DNA of 43,310 nucleotides from Beijerinckiaceae bacterium. Its GTDB lineage: Bacteria > Pseudomonadota > Alphaproteobacteria > Rhizobiales > Beijerinckiaceae. Of the stretch, positions 24,665-32,897 are shown in pieces; positions within the stretch are counted from its first letter, which is position 1; every line of letters starts with the position of its first letter. A program made the position numbers and the translations under genes. The stretch lies in the NCBI GenBank assembly GCA_026461505.1, contig JAPJMW010000075.1, positions 1 through 43,310 on the forward strand, given 5' to 3'. The notes under the pieces are model-generated. The model searched no databases, had not been told where the DNA came from, and saw only the letters and a list, made by a program, of their open reading frames with translations.

Positions 24665-24712
24665 GCGCTGCGCGCTCATTTTCCCCTTTGGGCCGCAGCG
24701 CACCTTTTTTTT
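24665..24712 (+). terminator. Intrinsic terminator inside the ssu operon, after ssuA
   Basis: GCGCTGCG (24665-24672) and CGCAGCGC (24694-24701) form a perfect eight-base stem, followed by ACC and eight T residues (24705-24712). It lies between ssuA and ssuD, 20 bases before the ssuD start, so it should let part of the transcripts stop after ssuA and raise the ratio of binding protein to membrane and enzyme parts. Confidence 0.8.
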
Positions 24713-24732
24713 AAAAATGAAAGAATTGCACC

Positions 24733-25911
24733 ATGTCCGTCACGCCTTTCCATTCACCATCGAATGAAAAACCTCTCGATATTTTTTGGTTCATTCCCGT
24801 CAGCGGGGATGGGTCTTATCTTGGTACCGATAAAGGTCATCGCCCTGCCGAATTCGGCTATCTCAAGCAAATCGCACAGGCTGCCGATCGGTTAGGTTTT
24901 GGTGGCGTTCTTCTTCCTACCGGCAAATCCTGCGACGATCCTTGGATCACCGCCGCAGCCTTGGCGAGCCATACAGAGCGCCTCCGCTTTTTGTTGGCAC
25001 TCCGTCCCGGTGTTGCATCGCCGGCTTATGTCGCGCTTCAAGCCGCAGCGCTTGATCGCATCAGCAATGGTCGGTACCTCGTCAATGTTGTAACTGGCGG
25101 CAATCCAACTGAATTGGCGGGCGATGGAATCTTTTTGCCCCATGATGAGCGCTATGCGCACACGGCCGAATTCTTGACGATTTACGCGCGGCTTTTACGC
25201 GGCGAGAAGGTCGATTTCGAAGGTAAATATTTAAAAGTAAAAGGCGCTCGGCTTGATTTTCCACCCGTGCAGCAACCTTCTCTGCCCATTTGGTTTGGCG
25301 GCTCCTCGGATGCAGCCATTGATGTCGCTGCCGAGCATGTAGATACCTATTTGACATGGGGTGAACTACTGGAAGATGTGCGGTTGAAGCTTGATGCAGT
25401 GCGTCAGCGCGCGAAGGCTTTTGGCCGCACGGTTAAATTCGGTCTGTGGATTCATCTGATCGTTCGCGACACCGACGAGGAAGCATGGGCGGCGGCTGAT
25501 AAGCTCATTCGTCATTTGCCCGATGAGGCAATTGATGCTGCGCAAAAGAAATTTGCAGCCGAGTCGGATTCGGTCGGCCAGAAGCGCATGAGTGCGCTGC
25601 ATGGTGGTGGTCGCCGCGATAACCTCACCATCGCTCCCAATTTATGGGCAGGCATCGGGTTGGTGCGTGGCGGTGCAGGCACGGCGCTTGTCGGTGACGC
25701 GGATACGGTTGCTACCCGCTTACGCGAATATCAAGCGCTTGGTATCGAAACGATCATCGCCTCCGGCTATCCGCACCTCGAAGAAGCCTATCAGACCGCC
25801 GAATTGCTGTTCCCGAAACTCGGGATCCACACCGGATCGGGTATCCGCCACACAACTGCACCGGGTGAATTCGGTGTAAGTGGCACAGGCATCCGCGTTT
25901 CGGCGTCGTGA
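24733..25911 (+). CDS. ssuD: FMNH2-dependent alkanesulfonate monooxygenase
   Basis: A 392-residue flavin-dependent monooxygenase of the luciferase-like TIM-barrel family (E. coli SsuD is 381). It cleaves alkanesulfonates with O2 and FMNH2 to an aldehyde and sulfite. The landmarks are [108 protein letters not shown] and the C-terminal [10 protein letters not shown]. The sulfite formed feeds cysteine synthesis. Reduced FMN would come from the reductase at the operon's end. Confidence 0.95.
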   Translation: MSVTPFHSPSNEKPLDIFWFIPVSGDGSYLGTDKGHRPAEFGYLKQIAQAADRLGFGGVLLPTGKSCDDPWITAAALASHTERLRFLLALRPGVASPAYVALQAAALDRISNGRYLVNVVTGGNPTELAGDGIFLPHDERYAHTAEFLTIYARLLRGEKVDFEGKYLKVKGARLDFPPVQQPSLPIWFGGSSDAAIDVAAEHVDTYLTWGELLEDVRLKLDAVRQRAKAFGRTVKFGLWIHLIVRDTDEEAWAAADKLIRHLPDEAIDAAQKKFAAESDSVGQKRMSALHGGGRRDNLTIAPNLWAGIGLVRGGAGTALVGDADTVATRLREYQALGIETIIASGYPHLEEAYQTAELLFPKLGIHTGSGIRHTTAPGEFGVSGTGIRVSAS

Positions 25912-25918
25912 GGATAAA

Positions 25919-26761
25919 ATGAGCGAGCTTGCGCTTTTGGCCACTCGACATTCCCATCGGAAGAGAGATGTGTTTGCATCTCTCTTCCATTTGTCGCCGA
26001 ACGGAATGGTTCCGTGGCTTTTGCCACTCAATATTCTTGTTTTTTGGCAGGCATCGGCAAGCTATGGCGCCTTGCCGCCTTCGATTTTGCCAGCACCCTC
26101 TGATGTTGCAAAAGCGGCGTGGCGCATCACTATATCAGGTGAATTGTTGATCAATGCGGCCATTAGCTTCAAACACGCTTTTTCAGGTCTCATCGTCGGT
26201 GGCACCCTTGCGTTCGCGCTTGGGCTATCAAATGGCTTATCGCGGCTCTCTGAACGTTCGACCGACACAACGATTCAGATGGTTCGAAACATTCCTAACC
26301 TCGCTTTAATTCCTTTGGTTATCGTGTGGTTCGGCATAGGCGAAGAAGCCAAATTATTTTTAGTCTCGTTCGGTGTGTTTTTTCCAATCTACATCAATAC
26401 GTTTCATGGCATTCGAACCGTCGATCCTCAACTCGTCGAAATGGCGCGCTCTTATGGTTTTAAGGGCTTTGAGCTTTTTCGCCGCGTCATTCTCCCCGGT
26501 GCGCTACCCTCCATTTTGGTCGGGCTTCGCTATGCGCTGGGCATCATGTGGTTGACGCTGATTGTTGCTGAGACCATCGCCGCACAATCTGGCCTTGGCT
26601 ATATGGCTATGAGTGCTCGTGAATTCATGCAGACCGATGTCGTTGTTCTTGCAATCTTGATCTATGCCCTTTTGGGAAAAGTGGCGGACGGTTCGGTGCG
26701 TGTTATTGAGCGGCTTAGTCTCTCTTGGCATCCTGCTTATCGGAAGGGAGCGCGGCTATGA
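25919..26761 (+). CDS. ssuC: Sulfonate ABC transporter permease
   Basis: A 280-residue inner-membrane permease with about six transmembrane segments. The cytoplasmic EAA loop, which contacts the ATPase, is visible as EMARSYGFKGFELFRRVILPGALPSILVGLR. The frame reaches back to 25880, overlapping ssuD, but the ATG at 25919 has a GTGAGGA ribosome binding site and is preferred. It overlaps ssuB by four bases (ATGA at 26758-26761). Confidence 0.93.
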   Translation: MSELALLATRHSHRKRDVFASLFHLSPNGMVPWLLPLNILVFWQASASYGALPPSILPAPSDVAKAAWRITISGELLINAAISFKHAFSGLIVGGTLAFALGLSNGLSRLSERSTDTTIQMVRNIPNLALIPLVIVWFGIGEEAKLFLVSFGVFFPIYINTFHGIRTVDPQLVEMARSYGFKGFELFRRVILPGALPSILVGLRYALGIMWLTLIVAETIAAQSGLGYMAMSAREFMQTDVVVLAILIYALLGKVADGSVRVIERLSLSWHPAYRKGARL

Positions 26762-27543
26762 GTGTTGCTGCTCGTCGACAGGATGGAACAGCGCGCGGTG
26801 CGTCTGTTACATTGCACGGCATTACACGATCCTTTGGTGAAACATCTGTTCTTGAAGGCGTAGATCTCGAGATCAAGCCGGGTGAATTTGTTGCTATTAT
26901 AGGTCAGTCTGGTTCAGGTAAAAGTACTTTGCTGCGCATCATTGCGGGCTTGGACAATGCCTATAAAGGCCAATTAGCGATCGACGCAAGTAAGGGTCAT
27001 AAGACGGCTGCTCGCATCATGTATCAAGAGCCACGCCTTTTGCCATGGGCAAGTGTCATTGAAAACGTAGCCTTCGGCTTAGGCCCTCAAGCCTCACGTC
27101 ATCAAGCCTTTGCGCATGCGCGTTCTGCCCTCAAGGCCGTGGGGCTTGGTGATCGTGGTGGTGAATGGCCGGACGTTTTATCGGGTGGTCAAAAGCAGCG
27201 TGTGGCCTTGGCGCGCGCGCTCGTCAGCAAGCCTGATCTTTTGGTGCTCGATGAACCGCTCGGTGCGTTAGATGCACTCACCCGCGTCGGCATGCAAAGC
27301 CTTCTTGAGCGGGTTTGGTTCGCGCAAGGTTTCACCGCCATTTTGGTAACCCATGATGTCACTGAAGCGCTTACCTTAGCCGACCGCGTCGTGCTGATCG
27401 AAAATGGTCGAATTGCGCTTGATTTTCCCATTCCCTTTGCCCGTCCGCGTCGCCGTGGCTCAGTGCAGTTTGGCGAACTGGAAGAACATTTATTGACCGC
27501 CCTTTTAAAATCAAAATCCCAAGCCGAGGAGTATGTGATATGA
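26758..27543 (+). CDS. ssuB: Sulfonate ABC transporter ATP-binding protein
   Basis: A 261-residue ABC ATPase energising sulfonate uptake. Walker A GQSGSGKST is at residues 49-57, the signature LSGGQ at 141-145 and Walker B LLVLDE at 161-166, followed by the D-loop GALDALTR and switch histidine in VTHDVTEAL. The ATG at 26758 in the ATGA overlap with ssuC is preferred over an upstream in-frame ATG at 26725. It overlaps the flavin reductase gene by four bases (27540-27543), showing tight translational coupling. Confidence 0.95.
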   Translation: MSVAARRQDGTARGASVTLHGITRSFGETSVLEGVDLEIKPGEFVAIIGQSGSGKSTLLRIIAGLDNAYKGQLAIDASKGHKTAARIMYQEPRLLPWASVIENVAFGLGPQASRHQAFAHARSALKAVGLGDRGGEWPDVLSGGQKQRVALARALVSKPDLLVLDEPLGALDALTRVGMQSLLERVWFAQGFTAILVTHDVTEALTLADRVVLIENGRIALDFPIPFARPRRRGSVQFGELEEHLLTALLKSKSQAEEYVI

Positions 27544-28064
27544 ACCCGTCGATTGACCCAGCGGCCTTTCGTCAAGCCATGCGTCGCCTAGCGGGCGGTG
27601 TCGGTCTTATCACCGTCGGAAGTGGCAATGACCGGACGGGCTTAACCGCTACCTCTGTTACCTCGCTATCGGCTGAACCGCCCAGGCTTCTGGTGTGCAT
27701 CAACCGTAATGCTTCCGCCTGGCCGCTTCTCTCCGAGTATCGCTCCTTTGGCGTTAATCTGCTTGATGCCAGTCAGCAGGATTTGGCCGACCGCTTTGCC
27801 GGACGTGGTGGCGAAAAAGGCCCGGCGCGTTTCTCAGGCGCCCGTTGGAAAAGTCTTGTTACAGGGGTTCCCTTGCTTGAAGGCGCAATCGCTTCGTTTG
27901 ATTGCACGGTTGAGGAAATTATCGAGCGTCATTCCCACGCCATTGTCATCGGCCGCATCGAAGCGGTCGATTTGGGCGATTGGTCGGATCCCTTGCTCTA
28001 TTGGTCAGGTGTGTACCGTACCACACGCGATTTGCCTGCGGAGCCTTTCGCCGTTGCAGGCTAA
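27540..28064 (+). CDS. Flavin reductase, probable FMNH2 supplier for SsuD
   Basis: A 174-residue protein of the flavin-reductase-like family (HpaC type): FRQAMRRLAGGVGLITVG, GLTATSVTSLSAEPPRLLVCINRNASAWPLL, FGVNLLDASQQDLADRFAG and HAIVIGRIEAVDLGD. It would reduce FMN with NAD(P)H for SsuD. It is not related to the flavodoxin-like E. coli SsuE, but replaces it by position, being the last gene of the operon and overlapping ssuB by four bases. A strong bidirectional terminator follows at once. Confidence 0.88.
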   Translation: MNPSIDPAAFRQAMRRLAGGVGLITVGSGNDRTGLTATSVTSLSAEPPRLLVCINRNASAWPLLSEYRSFGVNLLDASQQDLADRFAGRGGEKGPARFSGARWKSLVTGVPLLEGAIASFDCTVEEIIERHSHAIVIGRIEAVDLGDWSDPLLYWSGVYRTTRDLPAEPFAVAG

Positions 28065-28065
28065 T

Positions 28066-28103
28066 AAAAAGGCCGCCGCTCTTGAACGAGTGGCGGCCTT
28101 TTT
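28066..28103. terminator. Bidirectional intrinsic terminator, ssu operon / nitroreductase
   Basis: GGCCGCCGCTC and GAGTGGCGGCC pair (one G-T) around TTGAAC, flanked by five A and five T residues, so it acts on both strands. It lies between the flavin reductase and the convergent nitroreductase genes. Confidence 0.92.
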
Positions 28104-28116
28104 AGCCTTGTAAAAT

Positions 28117-28755
28117 TTACTTAATCTCGACGATAAAATTCTCGCGCGCCCGGCGCACTTTTTTCAGCGGCAAGAGCCAATCATTTGCCGCATCGCGATA
28201 ACCGAGTGGCAAGAGCGTGACCGAGCGTAGCCCCTTCGCCCGCAAGCCCAAAAGCTCGTCGACCGCTGCCGGATCAAAGCCTTCCATCGGCGTCGCATCA
28301 ACGCCTTCTTCAGCGGCTGCGATCAGTGCAAAGCCCAGCGCGATATAGGTTTGCTTGGCCGTATGTTGGAAATTCACCTCAGGCCCACGCGGCGGATAAT
28401 TGGCGAGCATGTTGTTGCGGTAGGCTTCCGTCCGCTCATTCGTCCCAACGCCGCGTTCGGCGATCGTGTAGTCAAACGAACCATTGATCCGCTCGGCGGT
28501 GTAATCATCCCAAGCGGCGAACACGAGCAAATGCGAGCAATCGGCTACTTGCGACTGATCCCAGGACATCGCCTTGATCTTTTCTTTGATCTCCTGATTG
28601 GTAATCACGAGAACCTGATAGGGTTGCAGCCCGCTCGAGGTGGGTGTCAGCCGGACCGCTTCCAAGATCCGCTCAAGCTTGTCCTGCTCGACCTTTTTGG
28701 AGGGGTCCATTTTCTTGGTTGCGTAGCGCCAGTTCAGATTTTGCAGCAAGCTCAC
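28117..28755 (-). CDS. Nitroreductase-family NAD(P)H-dependent oxidoreductase
   Basis: A 212-residue FMN-dependent oxidoreductase similar to NfsB. Family blocks are NWRYATKKMDPSKKVEQDKLERILEAVRLTPTSSGLQPYQVLVI, YIALGFALIAAAEEGVDATPMEGFD and SVTLLPLGYRDAANDWLLPLKKVRR. It would reduce nitroaromatics, quinones or flavins; the physiological substrate is unknown. The start is a GTG at 28755 preceded by an AAGGAT site. The 11-base palindrome GATAGGCTATC (28756-28766) overlaps the stretch between that site and the start, and could hide it. Confidence 0.88.
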   Translation of the reverse strand: MSLLQNLNWRYATKKMDPSKKVEQDKLERILEAVRLTPTSSGLQPYQVLVITNQEIKEKIKAMSWDQSQVADCSHLLVFAAWDDYTAERINGSFDYTIAERGVGTNERTEAYRNNMLANYPPRGPEVNFQHTAKQTYIALGFALIAAAEEGVDATPMEGFDPAAVDELLGLRAKGLRSVTLLPLGYRDAANDWLLPLKKVRRARENFIVEIK

Positions 28756-28902
28756 GATAGGCTATCCTTCGGTATGATGGGAATCCAAGGGTTCAGGTAA
28801 CGCTAAAATTCGAAATAACAAGGCCAATAGAGCTGCGTTTGGCGCAATATAGGTATTTTTCGGCCAGAATGGGTCAAAATGCCTCAAAAAAGGAAATGTA
28901 AC

Positions 28903-29421
28903 ATGCAAGTGGCCATCCGCCCTGCGACCGAAGCCGATCTCGCCGGTATTCTGGAGATCGTCAATGACGCGATTCTGAACACGACCGCTATATGGTCCCA
29001 TTACGCCTATACGCTTGAAAATCGTCGGGCATGGTATGCGGAAAGGCGGGAAAAAAATTACCCTATTCTTGTTGCGGTCATAGGTTCGGAGATTGCGGGT
29101 TTCGCAAGCTTCGGTGATTTCCGTCCGCATGACGGCTATCTCCACTCGGTCGAGCATTCGATTTATGTGCACCGCCATCACCACGGCAAAGGCATCGGCA
29201 AGCAACTCATGCCGCCCTTGTTTGACGCCGCCAAAGCACTCGGCAAACATGTGATGATTGGCGGCATTGAAGCAGGCAATATAGGCTCGCTTAAATTCCA
29301 TCGTGATTTCGGTTTTGTTGAAACGGGCCGATTAAAAGAAGTCGGCTGGAAATTCGATCGCTGGCTCGATCTCGTCTTCATGCAAAAAATTCTCGACGAG
29401 ACACCGATCAAGATCGATTGA
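28903..29421 (+). CDS. GNAT-family N-acetyltransferase (phosphinothricin/methionine sulfoximine type)
   Basis: A 172-residue acetyltransferase. VAIRPATEADLAGILEIVNDAILNTTAIW at the start, HSIYVHRHHHGKGIGKQLMPPLFDAAKALGKHVMIGGIEAGNIGSLKFHRDFGFVETGRLKEVGWKFDRWLDLVFMQ with the acetyl-CoA-binding loop, matches the PAT/MddA subgroup that acetylates amino-acid analogues such as phosphinothricin and methionine sulfoximine. The ATG at 28903 has an AAAGGAAATG site; the longer frame from 28879 is less likely. It is divergent from the nitroreductase gene. Confidence 0.88.
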   Translation: MQVAIRPATEADLAGILEIVNDAILNTTAIWSHYAYTLENRRAWYAERREKNYPILVAVIGSEIAGFASFGDFRPHDGYLHSVEHSIYVHRHHHGKGIGKQLMPPLFDAAKALGKHVMIGGIEAGNIGSLKFHRDFGFVETGRLKEVGWKFDRWLDLVFMQKILDETPIKID

Positions 29422-29471
29422 TGAGGTCCTACGCTTTGTTTTCTATTTTCATTTGCCGATAGAGGTCTTCC

Positions 29472-30428
29472 ATGCCGCTCCACCCTGAAGTTACTGCTCT
29501 CATTTCCTTGTTAGGGAATTGGCAAAAAGAAAATGGCGTCCCGGCACGCACGGGGCAAAATTTTCCTGAGCAGCGTCATTGGGGCCGCGTTCAATTCCCC
29601 TTGAAAAAGACGATTGAAGAACGCCCCGGTATCAGCGTTGAGAAATCAATTCTCTCCACACGCGGTGGTGATCGTCCCGTGCGGATTTATCGCCCTGAAG
29701 GCGGCAAGGCATTGCCAACTTTGGTCTTTGTGCATGGCGGTGGTTATGCGGTAGGCGGGCTCGACGATGTGCATCATGAAGCCTTGCGACTTGCCACCTC
29801 CATTCCCGCCAATGTTGTTTCCATGTCCTATCGGCTAGCGCCGGAAGATCCGTGGCCTGCAGGCGTTGATGATGGTGAGGATATCATTGAGGCCATTGTC
29901 TCAGGCGCGATTGAGGGTATCGCAACTTCAAAGCTTGGCTTTGGTGGTATCAGCGCAGGCGCAGGCCTAGTCGCAGCCGTCACGCAGCGTCTTTTGGCCA
30001 AAGGTAATTCTCCTGTCAGCCTCTTGTTCCTCATTAGCCCTTGGCTTGATTTGACGCAGACGCTGCCTTCAACCCAACTCTACAGCACCGGCTATTTTCT
30101 TGAGCGTACCGCGCTTGATCTCTTCATCGAAGCCTATCGCGGTAAATCAGGCTTCGTAGAGCATCCCGAATTTTCTCCCGCGCGTCATGCGGTTCATACC
30201 GATTGGCCAGCGACAATCCTGCTCAGCGCTGAATGCGATCCGCTCGCTGACGATGCCGCGATTTTTGCCCGTCGCCTGGCCGAGGCGGATGTTCTGCATA
30301 CATGGCGTGTTGCGCGCGGCATGATGCACGCATTCCATGCATGGGTGGGGCAAATCCCATCTGCTACCATTGAGACCGATTGGATGGATGCCCGCATTCG
30401 TGATTGGTACGCCAAAGGCCAGTTTTGA
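29472..30428 (+). CDS. Alpha/beta hydrolase (hormone-sensitive lipase family)
   Basis: A 318-residue serine hydrolase with the oxyanion motif HGGG at 88-91, the nucleophile Ser161 in GGISAG, Asp256 in ECDPLADD and His286 in GMMHAFH, i.e. a complete triad. The nucleophile elbow reads GISAG rather than the usual GDSAG. It lacks a signal peptide and is probably a cytoplasmic esterase or lactone hydrolase. The IlvD/Edd dehydratase gene starts 11 bases later, so the two could act in sequence, for example on a sugar lactone and then the aldonate (inference). Confidence 0.85.
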   Translation: MPLHPEVTALISLLGNWQKENGVPARTGQNFPEQRHWGRVQFPLKKTIEERPGISVEKSILSTRGGDRPVRIYRPEGGKALPTLVFVHGGGYAVGGLDDVHHEALRLATSIPANVVSMSYRLAPEDPWPAGVDDGEDIIEAIVSGAIEGIATSKLGFGGISAGAGLVAAVTQRLLAKGNSPVSLLFLISPWLDLTQTLPSTQLYSTGYFLERTALDLFIEAYRGKSGFVEHPEFSPARHAVHTDWPATILLSAECDPLADDAAIFARRLAEADVLHTWRVARGMMHAFHAWVGQIPSATIETDWMDARIRDWYAKGQF

Positions 30429-30439
30429 AAGTGTAAGTC

Positions 30440-32164
30440 ATGACTCGTAAAACGCCCGAGACGCTGCGCAGCCATCGTTGGTTCGCCGCTAATGATCTAC
30501 GCTCTTTTGGTCATCGCTCGCGCGCTTTGCAAATGGGTCATCGGTATGAAGACTTCATGGGTAAGCCCGTGATAGCCGTCATCAACACATGGAGCGAGGC
30601 CAATCCCTGCCATACACATTTGAGAGCGCGCGCCGAAGAAGTGAAGCGTGGCATATGGCAGGCAGGCGGCTTTCCGATGGAATTGCCTGCGCTCTCGCTA
30701 TCCGAAAATTTTGTAAAGCCAACCACCATGCTCTATCGCAATTTTCTAGCGATGGAGACGGAAGAATTATTACGCTCTCATCCCGTCGATGGCGCCGTTT
30801 TGCTCGGCGGTTGTGACAAGACCGTCCCGGGTCTTCTTATGGGCGCGATCAGTATGAATATACCGGCCATCTTCATGCCGGCAGGTCCCATGCTCCGTGG
30901 CAATTGGGCAGGTAAGCAATTGGGCTCTGGTTCTGATGTTTGGAAATATTGGGCGGATAAAGAAGCCGGAAAAATAAGCGATGCCGAGTGGCGCGAGATG
31001 GAGCAAGGCATTGCCCGTTCCTTTGGTACCTGCATGACCATGGGCACCGCCTCAACCATGGCTGGCATAGCCGAAATTTTAGGCTTCACACTACCGGGTG
31101 CGGCTTCCATCCCCGCAGCCGATTCAGGCCATACGCGCATGGCCGTTTCATGTGGTGTTGAATGTGTTGATATGGTCTGGAAAGACATAACGCCGCAAAG
31201 CATTCTTACCAAAGCATCGTTTGAAAACGCCATCCTCGCTTTAATGGCCATGGGTGGCTCAACCAATGGCATTATTCACCTCGTCGCGATGGCCCGCCGT
31301 GCTGGCATTGATCTCCCTCTCTCCGAGTTTGATCGCCTATCCCATCGCGTCGGTGTGATTGCCAATCTTCGTCCCTCGGGCGAATTTTTAATGGAAGATT
31401 TTTTCTACGCGGGCGGTTTCCCTGCCTTTTTTAAGCAGCTCTTACCTTTGCTTCATGCCAATGAAAAGACAGTTACCGGAACAACACTAGCTGAGCGTTA
31501 TAACGACGCTAAGATCTGGAACGAAGATATTATACGTCCCCTCGATAGACCGATTGCAGCAGGTGGCAGCATTGTCGTTCTGACAGGCAATCTCGCACCA
31601 CGCGGCGCGGTGATGAAGCCTGCAGCCGCCGAAGCCCATCTGACGCAGCATACCGGTCCCGCACTGGTCTTTGATGATTACGATTCAATGATGCGAGCGG
31701 TGAATGATGAAATGCTCGATGTAACGCCCGATCATGTGCTCGTGTTTCGTAACGCAGGGCCAGTCGGTGGGCCGGGCATGCCCGAATGGGGCATGTTACC
31801 GATCCCGAAAAAACTTTTGAAACAATGCATTCGCGATATGGTCCGTATTTCGGATGCGCGCATGAGTGGCACAAGCTATGGCGCTTGTATCTTGCATGTT
31901 GCACCGGAGGCTGCCATCGGTGGTCCTCTTGCTGCGGTTCGGAACGGAGATTTGATTACGGTTGATGTGCAAAATCGTGTCTTGCACCTCGATATCTCTG
32001 ATTCAGAAATGGCAACACGCTTGACCCAATGGAAGGCACCCAAAAAGCCTGCACCGCGCGGCTATGTCCGGCTCCATGCTGCTCATGTCACTCAGGCCGA
32101 TGAAGGATGCGACTATGATTTCCTCGAAGGCAGTGACGCATTGCCAGAGCCGGAGATTCATTGA
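30440..32164 (+). CDS. IlvD/Edd-family dehydratase, sugar-acid (aldonate) type
   Basis: A 574-residue dehydratase. The three Fe-S cysteines C57 (NPCHTH), C125 (GGCDKTVPG) and C198 (GTCMTMGTASTM) are in the positions typical of the [2Fe-2S] pentonate dehydratases such as L-arabinonate dehydratase. Further blocks are SIPAADSGHTRMAVSCG, GGSTNGIIHLVAMARRAGI and SDARMSGTSYGACILHVAPEAAIGGPLAAVRNGD. It resembles the sugar-acid enzymes more than the dihydroxyacid dehydratase of branched-chain synthesis, which is the main alternative. It follows the hydrolase gene by 11 bases. Confidence 0.83.
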   Translation: MTRKTPETLRSHRWFAANDLRSFGHRSRALQMGHRYEDFMGKPVIAVINTWSEANPCHTHLRARAEEVKRGIWQAGGFPMELPALSLSENFVKPTTMLYRNFLAMETEELLRSHPVDGAVLLGGCDKTVPGLLMGAISMNIPAIFMPAGPMLRGNWAGKQLGSGSDVWKYWADKEAGKISDAEWREMEQGIARSFGTCMTMGTASTMAGIAEILGFTLPGAASIPAADSGHTRMAVSCGVECVDMVWKDITPQSILTKASFENAILALMAMGGSTNGIIHLVAMARRAGIDLPLSEFDRLSHRVGVIANLRPSGEFLMEDFFYAGGFPAFFKQLLPLLHANEKTVTGTTLAERYNDAKIWNEDIIRPLDRPIAAGGSIVVLTGNLAPRGAVMKPAAAEAHLTQHTGPALVFDDYDSMMRAVNDEMLDVTPDHVLVFRNAGPVGGPGMPEWGMLPIPKKLLKQCIRDMVRISDARMSGTSYGACILHVAPEAAIGGPLAAVRNGDLITVDVQNRVLHLDISDSEMATRLTQWKAPKKPAPRGYVRLHAAHVTQADEGCDYDFLEGSDALPEPEIH

Positions 32165-32172
32165 TCACCCAT

Positions 32173-32277
32173 CCACTCACCTTATCCTGAACCACGGCGA
32201 AGCCGTGAGTCGAAGGACTGGCGCAGAACAATGCACCGTGGTTCGACACGCGCTTTCAGCGCGGCTCACCATGAGGT
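32173..32277. repeat. Inverted pair of REP-like units
   Basis: CACGGC-GAA-GCCGTG (32193-32207) is a perfect hairpin, GAACCACGG (32189-32197) pairs with CCGTGGTTC (32236-32244), and GCGCT-TTC-AGCGC (32250-32262) is a third hairpin. The left half and the reverse complement of the right half resemble each other (TCA-C-TGA...GTCGAA), so these look like two head-to-head units of one repeat family. It separates two convergent genes. Confidence 0.7.
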
Positions 32278-32291
32278 AAAAGGGAATTTGT

Positions 32292-32843
32292 CTATCGCGC
32301 AGATCGCTTTTTCACCGTGGCTCTGATCCGGCGCAGTATTTCAAAAAAGCCACCTTCGCCAAGAAGTGCTTTCACGCGGAGCATAAGCCTGCCACGTAAC
32401 TGTGTAATCTCATCAAGCAACGGTTGCACTTGCACTTTTGCCCAAGCCCGCGCATCGGTCACAAGACGATAGGCGTAGCGGAACCAGCTGAGTTCCATCA
32501 GCTTTTCATGGCACACTTCAAAGAGCACCAAGGTCGCCATCAAGCCGACGCCTTTAGCCAGAAGAAATAAAACGGTACCAAAGATCACGGCACCTTTAGC
32601 AGCAATCCAAAGCGAAAAAAGCTGTGCGGGAATGCCAAGGACTTCTGGCAACGCAAATAAAAAAATAACAATCACGGGAGGAAGCTGTGCGACACCGCGC
32701 GACAAAGCGGCTTTAAATTCACGCCAGGGTAGTCGGTCGACAAGCCAAGCGATGAGCGGCTGAATGCGATCCCATAACCACGCTTCCAGCAAAAACAGAA
32801 GCGCGATGAAAATCCAGAGAGGCTTAAGAAGGCGGCGTGTCAT
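32292..32843 (-). CDS. Hypothetical membrane protein
   Basis: A 183-residue protein that I cannot name. Hydrophobic segments lie at about residues 8-24, 53-75 and 80-108, followed by a positively charged C-terminal half with an amphipathic helix (FRYAYRLVTDARAWAKVQVQPLLDEITQL). It starts 54 bases after the end of rhlE on the same strand, with a perfect nine-base hairpin in the gap (32864-32885). Its role is unknown. Confidence 0.7.
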   Translation of the reverse strand: MTRRLLKPLWIFIALLFLLEAWLWDRIQPLIAWLVDRLPWREFKAALSRGVAQLPPVIVIFLFALPEVLGIPAQLFSLWIAAKGAVIFGTVLFLLAKGVGLMATLVLFEVCHEKLMELSWFRYAYRLVTDARAWAKVQVQPLLDEITQLRGRLMLRVKALLGEGGFFEILRRIRATVKKRSAR

Positions 32844-32863
32844 GGCCTAGAGATGGGGAGGAC

Positions 32864-32885
32864 GAGGCGCTTCAACAAGCGCCTC
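32864..32885. terminator. Hairpin between rhlE and the membrane protein gene
   Basis: GAGGCGCTT and AAGCGCCTC form a perfect nine-base stem around CAAC. No T-run follows on the minus strand, so it may be a transcript-stabilising hairpin or a weak attenuator rather than a true terminator. Confidence 0.45.
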
Positions 32886-32897
32886 GCCCGGATTTCA

